From Tethya wilhelma (lineage: Eukaryota > Porifera > Demospongiae > Tethyida > Tethyidae), in NCBI GenBank assembly GCA_964030475.1, contig CAXIPT010000003.1, positions 8,012,453 to 8,076,452 on the forward strand: 64,000 nucleotides of DNA, written 5' to 3'. The position numbers and the translations under genes are program-made. The notes beneath the pieces were generated by a model. That model had not been told where the DNA came from. It saw only the letters and a list, made by a program, of their open reading frames with translations, and made no database searches. This document shows, one piece after another, positions 10,501 through 21,987 of this stretch (position 1 is its first letter; each line of letters starts with the position of its first letter).

Positions 10501-13500
10501 CGTGACATTTCATTAGCCTCTTTAGGTCTTCAGCTCGCTCGAGATATTTCTCTGCTTTCTTTCTTAGATCCCTTTTCTCATCATCTAACTTGCATCCTAG
10601 TACAAGTATAGAAGAATAATTGTACACAAGCTACATGCAGTAGATCAGATAATGTTTTGGATGTTGTATAAATTTCTGATAAAGCAAAAGTTATAAAAAT
10701 TTCAAAAATGGTAACCTATTGTTACAGTATTGTGCTGTTCATGTGCGCCTTAGGTGCATAAAATTTGAACTGTGAAAAAATGGAGAGTGTGGAACAGTTT
10801 GTTTTCTCAATATTAATACGTTGTGAAAAGATGTTGATAATTGACAATTTTCTGGGTAGCAAATTGCAGCTTGCATATATCAACAATATACAAGTAAGTT
10901 TCATTGGCATAGATTATCTTAAGCAGTATTTTAATAGATGAGGAAAAGGTTGCATGGTTGTAGGTATACCTAACTCAGTTGCTAGCTGCATTAATTAGTT
11001 TATGTTTTGAGGAGAATAGAAAGAAAATCAGTTACATTTGAATAAAGTTTGCCCTTACTGCAAAGTTCTCTGTATTAATATACTATGCTTATTTGAAAAG
11101 AAAATAATTATAATGAAGCTAGACTGGAAAAAATATAGAGGGCCTTCCCAGGAAACAGAACAAAGGAACGAAACAATTATATTCTACAGAAACAGGAGAC
11201 AGCTATATTATAGAGGATACAAACAAGAGGATGGCACTTTTTGCAAGTATTAACAATTTAACTATATTACCACTTGACTGGGAAACGTAGTCCAAGCTCC
11301 CGGGGAGGTTGAACACACATCATATCTATGGAATGTTAATTAATTGCATGTGGAATCCTTTTGGTCACGTGCAGGAAAATAGAAGTGTACATGGTTGGGC
11401 CAAAGAGGGAAACAAAATTTGAAAACTCTTCTCAGAAAAATTTACTCTGGGCAGCTTGCCTGGGTATTAAGTTGGAATAGTTATACTAAATCAGTTGGCT
11501 ATTACATTTTATAGAGTTCTGCATGGTCACTGAATGTAGAGGATCAAGCCTCTGCACAGTCTGCAGTTATCAGTGTCCCCTGTCATCTTTCGTCTAGTTA
11601 ACCCTCGGCGTGTGAAACACGCCGAAAGGGTTATAGTAGTCGTTTTTTCCGTGTGTGTGTGTGTGTGTGTGTGTTCACTCTTAATCTGAATAACAGCAAG
11701 TCTACTCTGAAAATTAAGGACATAAGCATGAAGTACTGATGTATATGTGTATCAGAAGCTAAAAGCTTATAGTTCTTGAGCTATGCCAGGAATTTCAGTC
11801 CGAGCTCTCGCTCGGGCGGCCATTTTGGCTACGTGGCCCCACCCACTAGCACTACGTATACGTGTGTGTACTGTATAGCGAGCGAGCTAACGAGAGTTGT
11901 GTGCTAGCTGCACCTGGCTAGAACACTGGAAGTCCAAGCGCTTAATTGTGTTTTGCTAACTCTACAGCAAGCTACACCTTGTGATAATATTACGATCGCG
12001 ACGTTGCCTAAGTAGCCACGCCCATGCAACTGTACAGTCTGCATTGCCAGCCTGGATGTTATACACAGCTGCAGTAAAGTATAGAAAGTGTGGTTTACAT
12101 GACATTGCGATGCTGATGGTAGTCTATACGTATAATCATGCATGCATGCCTCGATAGCCTTCTCAGAGTCAATGCCTAAATAATGCATTGATGCAATAAA
12201 TATAGTATTGTATAGACAGTGTGTATTACAGCGTATATACGCCGAGGGTTGTGCACCATGCATATGGTGTCTTTCATTTTTAGCATGTAATCAGTACCTC
12301 AGAGTCTGATAAAGCNGCATTAATTAGAAAGAATGCTAAACGGTTCGTATTGCTTTGTATGTTGAGTTTTTTTTCTCCAAGTTTCAAGAAGAGCAGCAAA
12401 GCGCTTTTTGTATATGTTATTCGGGTTGAAGAGCTAAGCAGATTCATCCAAGTCCTAGCTGTCCAATTTGCATTTTCTGTTCGTGAGTTACTTGCGCAAA
12501 TTAAAGTGAGTGCCAACTCAGCTCAGACAAAGTATATACGGGGTGTGATTGATGGGTGCGGTTTCGAAGCTAAGCGCTCAGAGAAGGACAAAAGCCTTAA
12601 ATCTCAGAAACTNTTTCTCAATATTAATACGTTGTGAAAAGATGTTGATAATTGACAATTTTCTGGGTAGCAAATTGCAGCTTGCATATATCAACAATAT
12701 ACAAGTAAGTTTCATTGGCATAGATTATCTTAAGCAGTATTTTAATAGATGAGGAAAAGGTTGCATGGTTGTAGGTATACCTAACTCAGTTGCTAGCTGC
12801 ATTAATTAGTTTATGTTTTGAGGAGAATAGAAAGAAAATCAGTTACATTTGAATAAAGTTTGCCCTTACTGCAAAGTTCTCTGTATTAATATACTATGCT
12901 TATTTGAAAAGAAAATAATTATAATGAAGCTAGACTGGAAAAAATATAGAGGGCCTTCCCAGGAAACAGAACAAAGGAACGAAACAATTATATTCTACAG
13001 AAACAGGAGACAGCTATATTATAGAGGATACAAACAAGAGGATGGCACTTTTTGCAAGTATTAACAATTTAACTATATTACCACTTGACTGGGAAACGTA
13101 GTCCAAGCTCCCGGGGAGGTTGAACACACATCATATCTATGGAATGTTAATTAATTGCATGTGGAATCCTTTTGGTCACGTGCAGGAAAATAGAAGTGTA
13201 CATGGTTGGGCCAAAGAGGGAAACAAAATTTGAAAACTCTTCTCAGAAAAATTTACTCTGGGCAGCTTGCCTGGGTATTAAGTTGGAATAGTTATACTAA
13301 ATCAGTTGGCTATTACATTTTATAGAGTTCTGCATGGTCACTGAATGTAGAGGATCAAGCCTCTGCACAGTCTGCAGTTATCAGTGTCCCCTGTCATCTT
13401 TCGTCTAGTTAACCCTCGGCGTGTGAAACACGCCGAAAGGGTTATAGTAGTCGTTTTTTCCGTGTGTGTGTGTGTGTGTGTGTGTTCACTCTTAATCTGA

Positions 13501-16377
13501 ATAACAGCAAGTCTACTCTGAAAATTAAGGACATAAGCATGAAGTACTGATGTATATGTGTATCAGAAGCTAAAAGCTTATAGTTCTTGAGCTATGCCAG
13601 GAATTTCAGTCCGAGCTCTCGCTCGGGCGGCCATTTTGGCTACGTGGCCCCACCCACTAGCACTACGTATACGTGTGTGTACTGTATAGCGAGCGAGCTA
13701 ACGAGAGTTGTGTGCTAGCTGCACCTGGCTAGAACACTGGAAGTCCAAGCGCTTAATTGTGTTTTGCTAACTCTACAGCAAGCTACACCTTGTGATAATA
13801 TTACGATCGCGACGTTGCCTAAGTAGCCACGCCCATGCAACTGTACAGTCTGCATTGCCAGCCTGGATGTTATACACAGCTGCAGTAAAGTATAGAAAGT
13901 GTGGTTTACATGACATTGCGATGCTGATGGTAGTCTATACGTATAATCATGCATGCATGCCTCGATAGCCTTCTCAGAGTCAATGCCTAAATAATGCATT
14001 GATGCAATAAATATAGTATTGTATAGACAGTGTGTATTACAGCGTATATACGCCGAGGGTTGTGCACCATGCATATGGTGTCTTTCATTTTTAGCATGTA
14101 ATCAGTACCTCAGAGTCTGATAAAGCTTGGAAATCATCAATATACAGGATAATGGGGGATGCAATCAATGACGCACTTCAATGAATAATTATGTAGTTCT
14201 TTTACCATGCGTTTCCGTGAGCAAGCTTTCTTGCCCCTAGAGGCTTAAGAGCCAAAAAGAGCAATAGATAGGCTACAGTTCTTGCTATCTACAATCTTAG
14301 AACTGATAATGTAGCTAGATAGGGGAAATCTGGAAAATACCATACTGATTTAAACAGTTTTTGACAACACTAGTGACTCCAATACTTGGAGTCTAGGTGT
14401 GGTCCAGTGGTCATGGTCTGATTTAGTGTGGTAAAGATGTTAGGATCGAATTTTTGGTCAAGAGGTCATTCTGTCTAGATGATGTCATACTATTAATGCG
14501 TGCAATTTACCATGTCCTCCTACCAGTTGTTTAACATTGTTCTGTGAAAAAAAGTCAAGGTAAATTTATTTTTCATAGCTAGGAGCTAGTTACAATGCTT
14601 GAGCTAGAGCTTAAGTCTAAGACTCTTTGTCAATGGACATGAACTATATTTAGTGAGCGAAGGTATGATTTGCTTTCATATGCCATACCTCTCGCCAATA
14701 TGCACACAGTAAGGTAAACTGGGATAATTCCGCATGTGGAGTAATTCTGGAATGACAGAACGTTTTGCTAGAGTCTGGATGCAAGCAAAATCTTTTCAGT
14801 GAGTTTACCACATCACTCCACCAAAAATTCTGCATGGAATTACCCCGGTTTACCTTACGTTTGAACTCAACAGGTCTAGCAGTCCAGAGAGTTAAGGCGG
14901 GTTCACAATATCCGATACTGCATTGCGTAATAATACTTCACATTTCAGTGGTGATTGCAATGTAACACAATGCATTGATGCAGATTTAGAAAATTGTCCA
15001 AATGTACGTGTGTATCTGCACGTGAATAATTTTTCTGTGATGCAACAGGAAATAATTATTGTGAACCGACGTCACCTTTAGGTGAAGCAGTCAAGATACT
15101 GCATGTAATTCCGAGTGAAGCGAGGCTATACCTGGGTTGCGTTGAGAAAAGTGGTGGTGGTGGTAATGTTTGGGCAAGATTTGAAAAGTCGCTCTAAGTC
15201 GCTCGCTCCAGCTGCAAGTTCAGATGAAATAACTTCATGTGCTCACTTACCTCAAAGGTAGGACTGTCTACGTTCTCTGTATGAATCAAAATTCGGTTTT
15301 TAGCTGGTTTTCTGGGTGCCAGCACGAATCACCTGATTTTAGTTTTCAAAATTGACGACCCAAGACTGAATTCTAACTTCTCTTTACTTCAATTTTGCTG
15401 TATAAAACTGGTAGTATAGACTTGCTATGGATGTAAAACTCTTCGAGTTTGCTTTATATGTCAGATTTCTGCTTCTAGCTGGCTTTCTGGACGCAAGCCC
15501 AAAATGAGCTGAATTGCATTTTTGAAATTGACGACCCTTGTCTTTGTTTTAAATAATTGGAAACAAAAGAAATAGGCGTGCTTGCTTAGCGAAGATTTGT
15601 ACTAGAGGAGGTTCGACACGGTTGACCTTTGCTTGACCTTTTGTAATTAAAGTCCTCCATGTGCACGTATAATGTACAGAACATACAGATGACTTTAAGT
15701 GCAAAAAGTCAAGCAAACGTCAACCGTGTCGAACCTCCTCTGGATTTGCACCATGTGTACCCTAGTTTTAGGTGTGATCCAGCAATCACGGCCCATTTTC
15801 TAGGGTCAATTTTGGGTCAAAACTGTTGACCCACGGGTGGAAGTACAGCAAGTATTGCCCCAGGCCCTTGAGACATTTGAAATGCAAGGGGTGGTCACAA
15901 CCATACCAGCCATAGGACCGTTTGCAACCGTGGTCAAGAATCTTGACCACCCAAAATTGGCCTTGACCTCTTGACCATAGGCTAAAAACCTTCTTGACTT
16001 CTTGACTTGACTACAATAAAGTGGGCGGTCCCCAATTTTGTAGTGCCACACCTCTTAGCCCAGCGACTATTGTCTTGACCCTTTGACCAATCACATTTTT
16101 GGGAATTGACCTCTTGACCGACACTTTGACCGTGATCGCAAACAGTCCTATGGCAGGTATGGTTGTGACCACCCCTTGAAATGGGCTATATAAGCATATA
16201 TATAAACCTATGATGATATATTAAAGGCTGGAGACTCATAGACTTTATACAAAAATTACCTCCCATAACTCTTAAAATATTTTGAATTCCTTCCTCGTAG
16301 CAAATGAGTGCTTCAGAATATTTCTGTGCCGTGTCTAGTTCCACAGCTCTTTTCAATAAATCCTTAGCAGCATCCAT
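7548..16377 (-). CDS. MITD1: MITD1, MIT domain-containing ESCRT-III-binding protein (6 exons)
   Basis: Reconstructed minus-strand exons: 16377-16260, 10596-10498, 9438-9197, 8829-8726, 7770-7710, 7649-7548. All have GT/AG borders and matching phases, giving 241 aa (human MITD1 is 249). Exons 1-2 encode an N-terminal MIT helix bundle ([20 protein letters not shown]; then [17 protein letters not shown]) that in known homologues binds ESCRT-III tails. Exons 3-6 encode the C-terminal PLD-like membrane-binding domain, with [44 protein letters not shown] and [17 protein letters not shown]. The known role is late cytokinesis/abscission. The start Met is the only one before the MIT helix. A minus-strand AATAAA sits at 7539-7534. 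Intron 1 (5.7 kb) holds the duplicated, N-flanked region and several MITEs. The gene shares a 52-bp divergent promoter with REV1. Confidence 0.88.
7816..8027. mobile_element. MITE, TACCGTATAGCG family, copy 2
   Basis: Counterpart of the 5068-5279 element inside the right duplication block, in MITD1 intron 4. Its ends TACCGTATAGCGGGAAATTT and AAATTTCCCACTATACGGT are better matched than in copy 1. Because both duplication copies carry it at the same place, the insertion predates the duplication. Confidence 0.8.
10803..12315. repeat. 1.5-kb direct duplication, left unit
   Basis: Matches 12614-14126 at a constant offset of 1811 bp. Translated open frames inside the two units are identical (for example at 11038 and 12849, and 11904 and 13715), and I saw no indel. 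The unit's right end abuts the N at 12316. It lies in MITD1 intron 1 and contains no host exon. Confidence 0.9.
11600..12277. mobile_element. Hairpin-ended repeat element (family H), copy inside left unit
   Basis: The left end AACCCTCGGCGT and the right end ACGCCGAGGGTT (12239-12250) are perfect inverted repeats. Just inside the left end is the hairpin CGGCGTGTGAAACACGCCG followed by AAAGGGTTATAGTAGTCG and a GT run. Just outside the right inverted repeat is the hairpin CACCATGCATATGGTG. The same plan recurs in the other family H copies. The identical element occurs again at 13411-14088 because of the surrounding duplication. Confidence 0.7.
12316..12613. other. N-bounded 296-bp spacer between duplicate units
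   Basis: This stretch is bracketed by single N characters at 12316 and 12613. Its right half (about 12540-12610), read on the minus strand, contains the internal family H sequence (TGAGATTTAAGGCTTTTG ... GCTTAGCTTCGAAACCGCAC). It is probably a small contig or alternative haplotype placed during scaffolding. Confidence 0.6.
12614..14126. repeat. 1.5-kb direct duplication, right unit
   Basis: Partner of 10803-12315 at offset 1811, starting directly after the N at 12613. It carries the second copy of the family H element at 13411-14088. See the left unit for the reasons to suspect an assembly artefact. Confidence 0.9.
14709..14858. mobile_element. 150-bp inverted-repeat MITE
   Basis: The left end GTAAGGTAAACTGGGATAAT and the right end, read in reverse complement, GTAAGGTAAACCGGGGTAAT match at 18 of 20 positions. 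No coding capacity. It lies in MITD1 intron 1. Confidence 0.7.
15604..15741. mobile_element. 138-bp inverted-repeat MITE
   Basis: AGAGGAGGTTCGACACGGTT at the left end is perfectly repeated in inverted orientation at the right end. With small mismatches the arms extend to about 38 bp each. No ORF. It lies in MITD1 intron 1. Confidence 0.8.
15885..16178. mobile_element. 294-bp inverted-repeat MITE next to MITD1 exon 1
   Basis: CAAGGGGTGGTCACAACCAT at the left end is repeated inverted at the right end. The arms continue with few mismatches for about 50 bp through CATAGGAC(C/T)GTTTGC. The interior is rich in TTGACC/TTGACT words. Its right end lies 82 bp from the MITD1 exon 1 splice donor. Confidence 0.75.
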
Positions 16378-16429
16378 AATTATTTGTGATGACGTAGTAT
16401 TCGAACTACATGTGCTTCATTTAGAAATC
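16378..16429. promoter_or_regulatory. Divergent MITD1/REV1 promoter candidate (52 bp between start codons)
   Basis: The start codons of MITD1 (minus, 16377) and REV1 (plus, 16430) are 52 bp apart. The gap contains TGACGTAG (16390-16397), a one-base variant of the CRE/ATF site. Any shared core promoter must lie here or the transcripts must overlap at their 5' ends. Head-to-head pairs with bidirectional promoters are common in animals; that this one is bidirectional is inference. Confidence 0.5.
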
Positions 16430-19071
16430 ATGGACCTGCTCAACCAGGTGGATTTGGAGGATGACAGCACAAAAAACAGTTCTGACACCATTTCCGAGCA
16501 TTCTTCTGAGCTTAGGCTGAGTACATCTTTTACCCAAGATCCTTCAAATAAAAGAAAGCAGCTAAAGGTAAGCGAACAGTGCGGACAGAAACGTCATGTA
16601 TCTGTTGATAATTGGGATGATCATAAGAGCTATATGTCTGTTAAGAAACGCAAATTAAGTGAGCAATTCCAAGAAATGGGTACAACGAAAAAGTCAAACA
16701 TATTTCAAAGTGTTACAATATATGTCAATGGATGGACTCAACCAAACTCTGATCAACTGAAACACTTGATCCATGAACATGGTGGAAAGTATGAATATTC
16801 GATGAATGAAAAAGTTACACATACTATTGCAACTAACCTTCCTAACTCAAAAATCAAAAATCTTGGTGGACGGACTACTGTTTGTACTCCAAGTTGGATA
16901 GTAGATAGCATTGCTACTGGGCTTCTTCTTCCAGTTAAAAGTTATGAGCTCTACACTCATCCACATGATAGTGGCCAAGGGGTGCTCAGTGTGTCTAAAA
17001 TGCAACCTCTAATAAAAGTAAATGGAAGTGATAAACAGTCAAAAGGAAATAGCTGTATGTGTCCTCTAGATGCAGAAATGAGCTCAAAAGCACCGAGTAT
17101 AAATTTAGATTCAAAGCCGAATCAATCATCAATAAAGCTAAATATCCGAAACAAAGTAAATGAGCTAACTAATAGTAAAGTGACTGCATCATCTTTAAAA
17201 TCATGTGATAAAATGGTCAATGAATTTTTTAAGCACTCTCGTTTGCATTATCTCTCCACATGGAGTACTGAGCTGAAGCAGTTTACAACTAAAATGCGTG
17301 ATAAGATTCATCCTAAGTATCCTAAACTTCCCATAACTGATTCATTGCGTGCACAGCATTGCAGAGCCATTGTACACATTGATCTTGATTGCTTCTTTGT
17401 GTCTGTGAGCATTCAGGCACAACCTCACCTTAAGGGAAAACCAGTTGCGGTCACACATGCTAATGTAGATACAAGTGATAAAGTTCTATACTCATCTAGT
17501 CGCCCTGTTGTTGAATCACATGACTGTACTTCTTTTCATCCACAAATTGAATCAACATCTGACATTGCCTCATGTAGTTATGAAGCTAGAAAATGTGGAG
17601 TGTGTAATGGTATGTCAGTTGGTGCTGCTATGAAACTATGTCCTAACTTGATCCTGTTGCCATATGATTTTGATGGATATCGTAAAGTATCACAAACCTT
17701 TTATGAGACGCTTCTTTGCTACTCATCTCTAGTAGAGGCAGTAAGTTGTGATGAAGCATATATTGAGTTCACAGATTCTATATCAAGTTTTGAGGAGGTA
17801 AACCAACTTGTAAAGGAATTGCGAGATGAAATCGAGTACAAGACTGGCTGTACTGTTTCTGCAGGAATAGCAAATAACATGTTACTTGCACGGCTATCGA
17901 CTCGTGTTGCAAAGCCTAATGGTCAGTTTTGCTTGTCTAAATCAAACATAGATGAATTTTTGGCGACTATGAAGGTTCAAGACCTTCCTGGTGTTGGATT
18001 TTCTATTGTAAAGAAGTTGAATAAGATCTCTGTTCATAATTGCCGTGACCTGAGGAAAGTACCACTTTCAGACCTGCAGAGAAACTTTGGAGGAAAAACT
18101 GGCATAATGTTGTATAATTATTGCAGAGGAGAAGATGCCAGAGATTTAAAATTAAATACTGAGAGAAAGTCGATCTCAGTTGATATGAATTTTGGAATAC
18201 GGTTTACAGATATCTCAGAAGCAATTTCCTTAATATCATCCTTAGCTGTAGAATTGGAAAGAAGAGCAGGAGATGCTGGGGTTTCTGGAGGAACAGTCAC
18301 CCTGAAGTTGAAGACTAGGTGCCAAGATGCTCCCCATGAAACATGGAAATATCTTGGCCATGGCAGATGTGACAATGTGACACGATCACTCACACTTTTG
18401 GAGCCAACAAGAGAAGCTCCTGAAATTAGCCGATTAGCAATCAATTTGCTAAACTATATCAAACCAAATGCAAGTGATATAAGAGGCATGGGTTTGCAAT
18501 TGTCTAAGCTTGTGGGGGACTCTTCAGGATTTGGAACAGATATCAGGAATATGTTCCAATGCAATGCAGTTCCATCTGTACCAGTCACAAGGTAAGACTT
18601 GCTATTTACTTTTTGTTACTTTTTAGCTTGCATGATAAAACATTTTATGTCCTATAATACAGGAGTGCTTTGCTGAAGCCATCGGAACCATCTCACTGCA
18701 GTTCATCCACATCACATGCTCTTAGCATTAGGGTTGGTGTCAGTGATAAAAACGATGTACTCGGTCTTAATGATGAAGCAGAGTTTTTAAAAATGATACA
18801 TTGTTACATCTCTGATTGGCTAACTAATTCTATGGATGGTCCCACTTGTAAAGATGTTGAAATCTTTACTGAGTTTCTCTCATCACTGGCTCAAGATAAT
18901 TTAGAACTCCTATCTTGGACTTTAAAATGCCTTCGTTATGCGATTCTTCAGCTTGGATTAACCAAATGGTACAACTCTTTTGATAGGATACTGAATAGTA
19001 TTCAAAGCAGTGTGAAGACTGTATATTCTGGTAAATTAGCTATTATAGATGCAGTAAAGTTTGTTGCCTGA
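16430..19071 (+). CDS. REV1: REV1, Y-family translesion DNA polymerase (2 exons)
   Basis: Exons 16430-18591 and 18663-19071 (donor AAG|GTAAGA, acceptor ATACAG) give 856 aa. Residues about 65-85 (YMSVKKRKLSEQF) match the conserved pre-BRCT helix. A BRCT domain covers about 89-180 (VTIYVNGWTQP, HIATNLPNSKIKNL-like TIATNLPNSK, TPSWIVDSI). The polymerase domain holds catalytic HIDLDCFF (Asp318, Asp320) and SCDEAY (Asp441, Glu442), plus SCSYEARKCGV and the DIRGMGLQLSKL end of the core. Exon 2 encodes the C-terminal helical bundle (LTKWYNSFDRIL) that recruits other polymerases and REV7. Known activity is dCMP transfer opposite abasic or damaged G. The upstream in-frame ATG at 16304 was not used because it lies antisense to MITD1 exon 1 and adds no conserved sequence. 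At 856 aa it is shorter than vertebrate REV1, and no ubiquitin-binding UBM motif is evident before the C-terminal domain. Confidence 0.93.
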
Positions 19072-19096
19072 TAATAATTTTAACCCGTTGTTTTAA

Positions 19097-19104
19097 TGAC
19101 GTCA
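19097..19104. promoter_or_regulatory. Perfect CRE palindrome TGACGTCA
   Basis: The palindromic CREB/ATF site lies 25 bp after the REV1 stop and about 300 bp before a candidate first RAPGEF1 ATG. It may belong to a RAPGEF1 promoter placed tightly behind REV1. An 8-bp match alone is weak evidence. Confidence 0.35.
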
Positions 19105-19400
19105 TGGTTATTGGGTATATACGGATTTACCGCAAGTACTACATAAATATTGATATGGTGGCTGTCAAAACTTGTGATACAGCCAAAGTGTCCGTGATAT
19201 ACAAGCTTTTCTGGGCTTTTCGCCGCTTCAATTGGTATAAGGTAACTGAGTATTTCTTCAAAGGCGCTATAACAAAGATCTAGTCGTGGTGTTGGTGTGG
19301 AATCAGAAATTATATCGTGTCAACATCTGTGGTGTCAAGAATGATAATTTTTTGTTTGAAGTTCAAGTTTTAGATTTCTACCTCAGTTTGAGAGAAAAAG

Positions 19401-19410
19401 ATGGCTTCAA
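19401..19410 (+). CDS. Candidate 5' coding exon of RAPGEF1 (MAS...)
   Basis: ATGGCTTCAA is followed by a donor GTAAGC. Splicing in phase 1 to the acceptor TTTACAG at 24053-24059 gives Met-Ala-Ser-Asn-Ile and then runs in frame into the Met at 24065. Phase agreement has a one-in-three chance of being accidental, and a competing non-coding exon with donor GTCAG|GTAAGT lies near 21039. Transcript data would decide. Confidence 0.35.
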
Positions 19411-21987
19411 GTAAGCTTAAAGTACCACTTAAGTATTAAATTGGGGTGGGCTGGAGGTTTAGAGCTGATTACAAAAGGTACAGTGGTTGATATCGAAACT
19501 AGTTTTAATATCATCTGAGTGGTGAAACTGGGTTGTAGTTTTACATATACCTTTGGTGGTATCTAGTATGGTAACTGAAATACTGTACACTTTATTAGTG
19601 TGCAGGTTTATTAATGCCACTCTTGATGCCACCTGGCTGGCACACCAAGAGCCCCTAGTCCCTTTAGATTAGCCCTGTCCAAGGTGCCAAATAGATCATT
19701 GAAAATCATTTATGATATAAGATAATGTATCAAAGGGGGGAAATGTTCACATTTTGGTCTAGAATAGAAAATTGTTAGGACAATTTTTGTGGATGGCAAC
19801 TTGATAATAATGGAAGAATGCAGTATTATCAGGTTGAGATCCACGCCAGCTGTTCTTGTAAATTCTCAAGCCAATGTTAACTTTAGCATTTAATGTTGGA
19901 ACCATAGTCATGACGACTGCTTTCTTAGCAAATTTTGAAGGGGGAAATTTTCATAGAATGATACCGAACCGCAAAATCTGCCAAAGATTTCCTTGTGGAA
20001 AATTGCCTGCTATAATGGTGGTTTTTTTGTTAATTGTGACAGACAAGTGAGTCCTTTAGGTGTTGGTATAATACATTATCAGCAGTCCATATTGTCTCAA
20101 TTCTCATTTCCTGAGGGGCCAGAGAGCAAGTCTAATTCTGATCTTCTATATAGTAGATGTCTCTGAACGTGTAATTAAAAGTGTGCCATTTATGATACCA
20201 TGATAACTGTTGATGTAGTTGGGATGTGGGTCGGGGATTATGTTTGTTGTTTACTTGTGGGCTGTTGGCTGTTTATGTTTTCATGTAAAATAACATGATT
20301 CTTGTGAGTTTGACACTATGCTAGTTGTTCATTGTGTACTCTAAAGGAAACTGTAGTGTAGTGTTGGGTTTTCTTTTGGATACAGTGTATAGTATTTGTA
20401 AACTTCAAAGAAAGATTGTCATAAAAGTTATTATTGTGTTTGTACTGCAGGTGTCATGCATCTCACTATGTGTTTTGATATTGCCCTAGAAGTTCTGTGT
20501 TTAATCAATACGTACAGTACAAGTCCACCTAATTGCGACTACTAGAGCAGTGTAGTGCTTGGCGTGTTTTTTGTTATAATATAGTCAGTATAAGTATGAT
20601 TATAGTAGATTGAGATTAGATAGCAAGTCACATGAACATTTCCATAATGTTGTTCTACAAGTTGTCTAGCAGAGATGCAACAGTGAGGTTCACTGATGTA
20701 GTATGAATGCATGCAGCAGTGCCTTTCTTGGTTGATGATTGCTTCTTGAAGCTAGCTCAAACTCATTCTTGAACACTTCTGCTATTATTGAGTCACAGTG
20801 ACATCATGTAAGGATCTACACCATAGTACTTACTATCTGTTAATTATTGCTAGCTCAAGTAGTGAAGCTCACTGTCACAGGCTCCCTCCTCTCAGATAAT
20901 ACGAAGGAAATGGTGGGAGCCTGGCCGCCAATTTGACGTGAGAGACATCATTGGTGAATACAACTTATGGTAACCGGGCGGTTGCCAATAGCTTTAAAAT
21001 GGATTTTAGCAGTCGATGAAATCGAGACAGGAGGGTCAGGTAAGTGAAAAAAAGAAAGTAGTCAACTTAGGAGGCTTGTTGTGTTTAGCAGTAGTTCAAT
21101 GTTATAAGTTAGTAAGACATATTTTTTGATCGTAGACTATGAACTCAGCTAATACAAGTAAATTTAGAGAAGTATACCTGGATTTAGTTCTGCTAGCTCT
21201 ATTTTCTGCTGCCAAATCTTGAGCATACAAGGCTATTACACGTGAGCACTAGCAATGGTATCCTGCTTTCTTGTGTGGGCAGTATTTTACCTGTCTACCA
21301 CTCACGTGAGATTGGCAACTCAGGCCCTCTGCTGTGCTTTTTTGCCAAAAAAGTTAAGGAAGAGGCCTGGGATCGAGGCTAGGTGTGAGCTACACTTGAA
21401 TACATGTAGATGTTGATGTGTTACAACCTATGTTTGATTTTTGATGTGTTATTGTCTGAGGGCTAACTCCACTAGTTTTTATTGTTACATATACTTATAC
21501 TTACTGTTATTGTGTAGATCATAGTTTGGCATTGCCTATGTCAAGAAGCTAAGCTCAGTGAACTGTTAGGTTTTATATCTGTACTAGTTCCCTTAGCCAG
21601 TCTCCTCATAGATATAGCATCACGTCCTAGCCTGTGTGATACAGATACCATACAACTTACAGTGTATAGTCTGCTTCCACAAAGTTTATTGTGTCCAATG
21701 TGTGATTCATTTCGCACATTCTTTGTGTAGTGATCTCCTTGTTTGGCAATTAATTGTGCAGAAACCACATGATAATAATTATATACTTACAATTTGAGAA
21801 GAAAGGTGACAATGTAGCACTAGGATATGTCCTTGCTTTTAGTTTCTTTAATTTGGCAGTTAATTAATTTATATATACATATTGCATACAATGTGTACCT
21901 ACATTTGTACTGATTGTGTGCGCTATAATATTATGTTGTATGTACTATAAATCAGTAATGTACGTATGTGGCAATTGTTGTGTCATT

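Noticed and set aside
11904..12263. 119-aa minus-strand ORF present twice (also 13715-14074)
   Set aside because: Lies inside the family H element and is repeated only because of the direct duplication. No protein motif.
16304..16429. Longer REV1 start at 16304 (42 extra codons)
   Set aside because: The extension is antisense to MITD1 exon 1, and its sequence has no REV1 similarity. The Met at 16430 precedes the first acidic and pre-BRCT segment.
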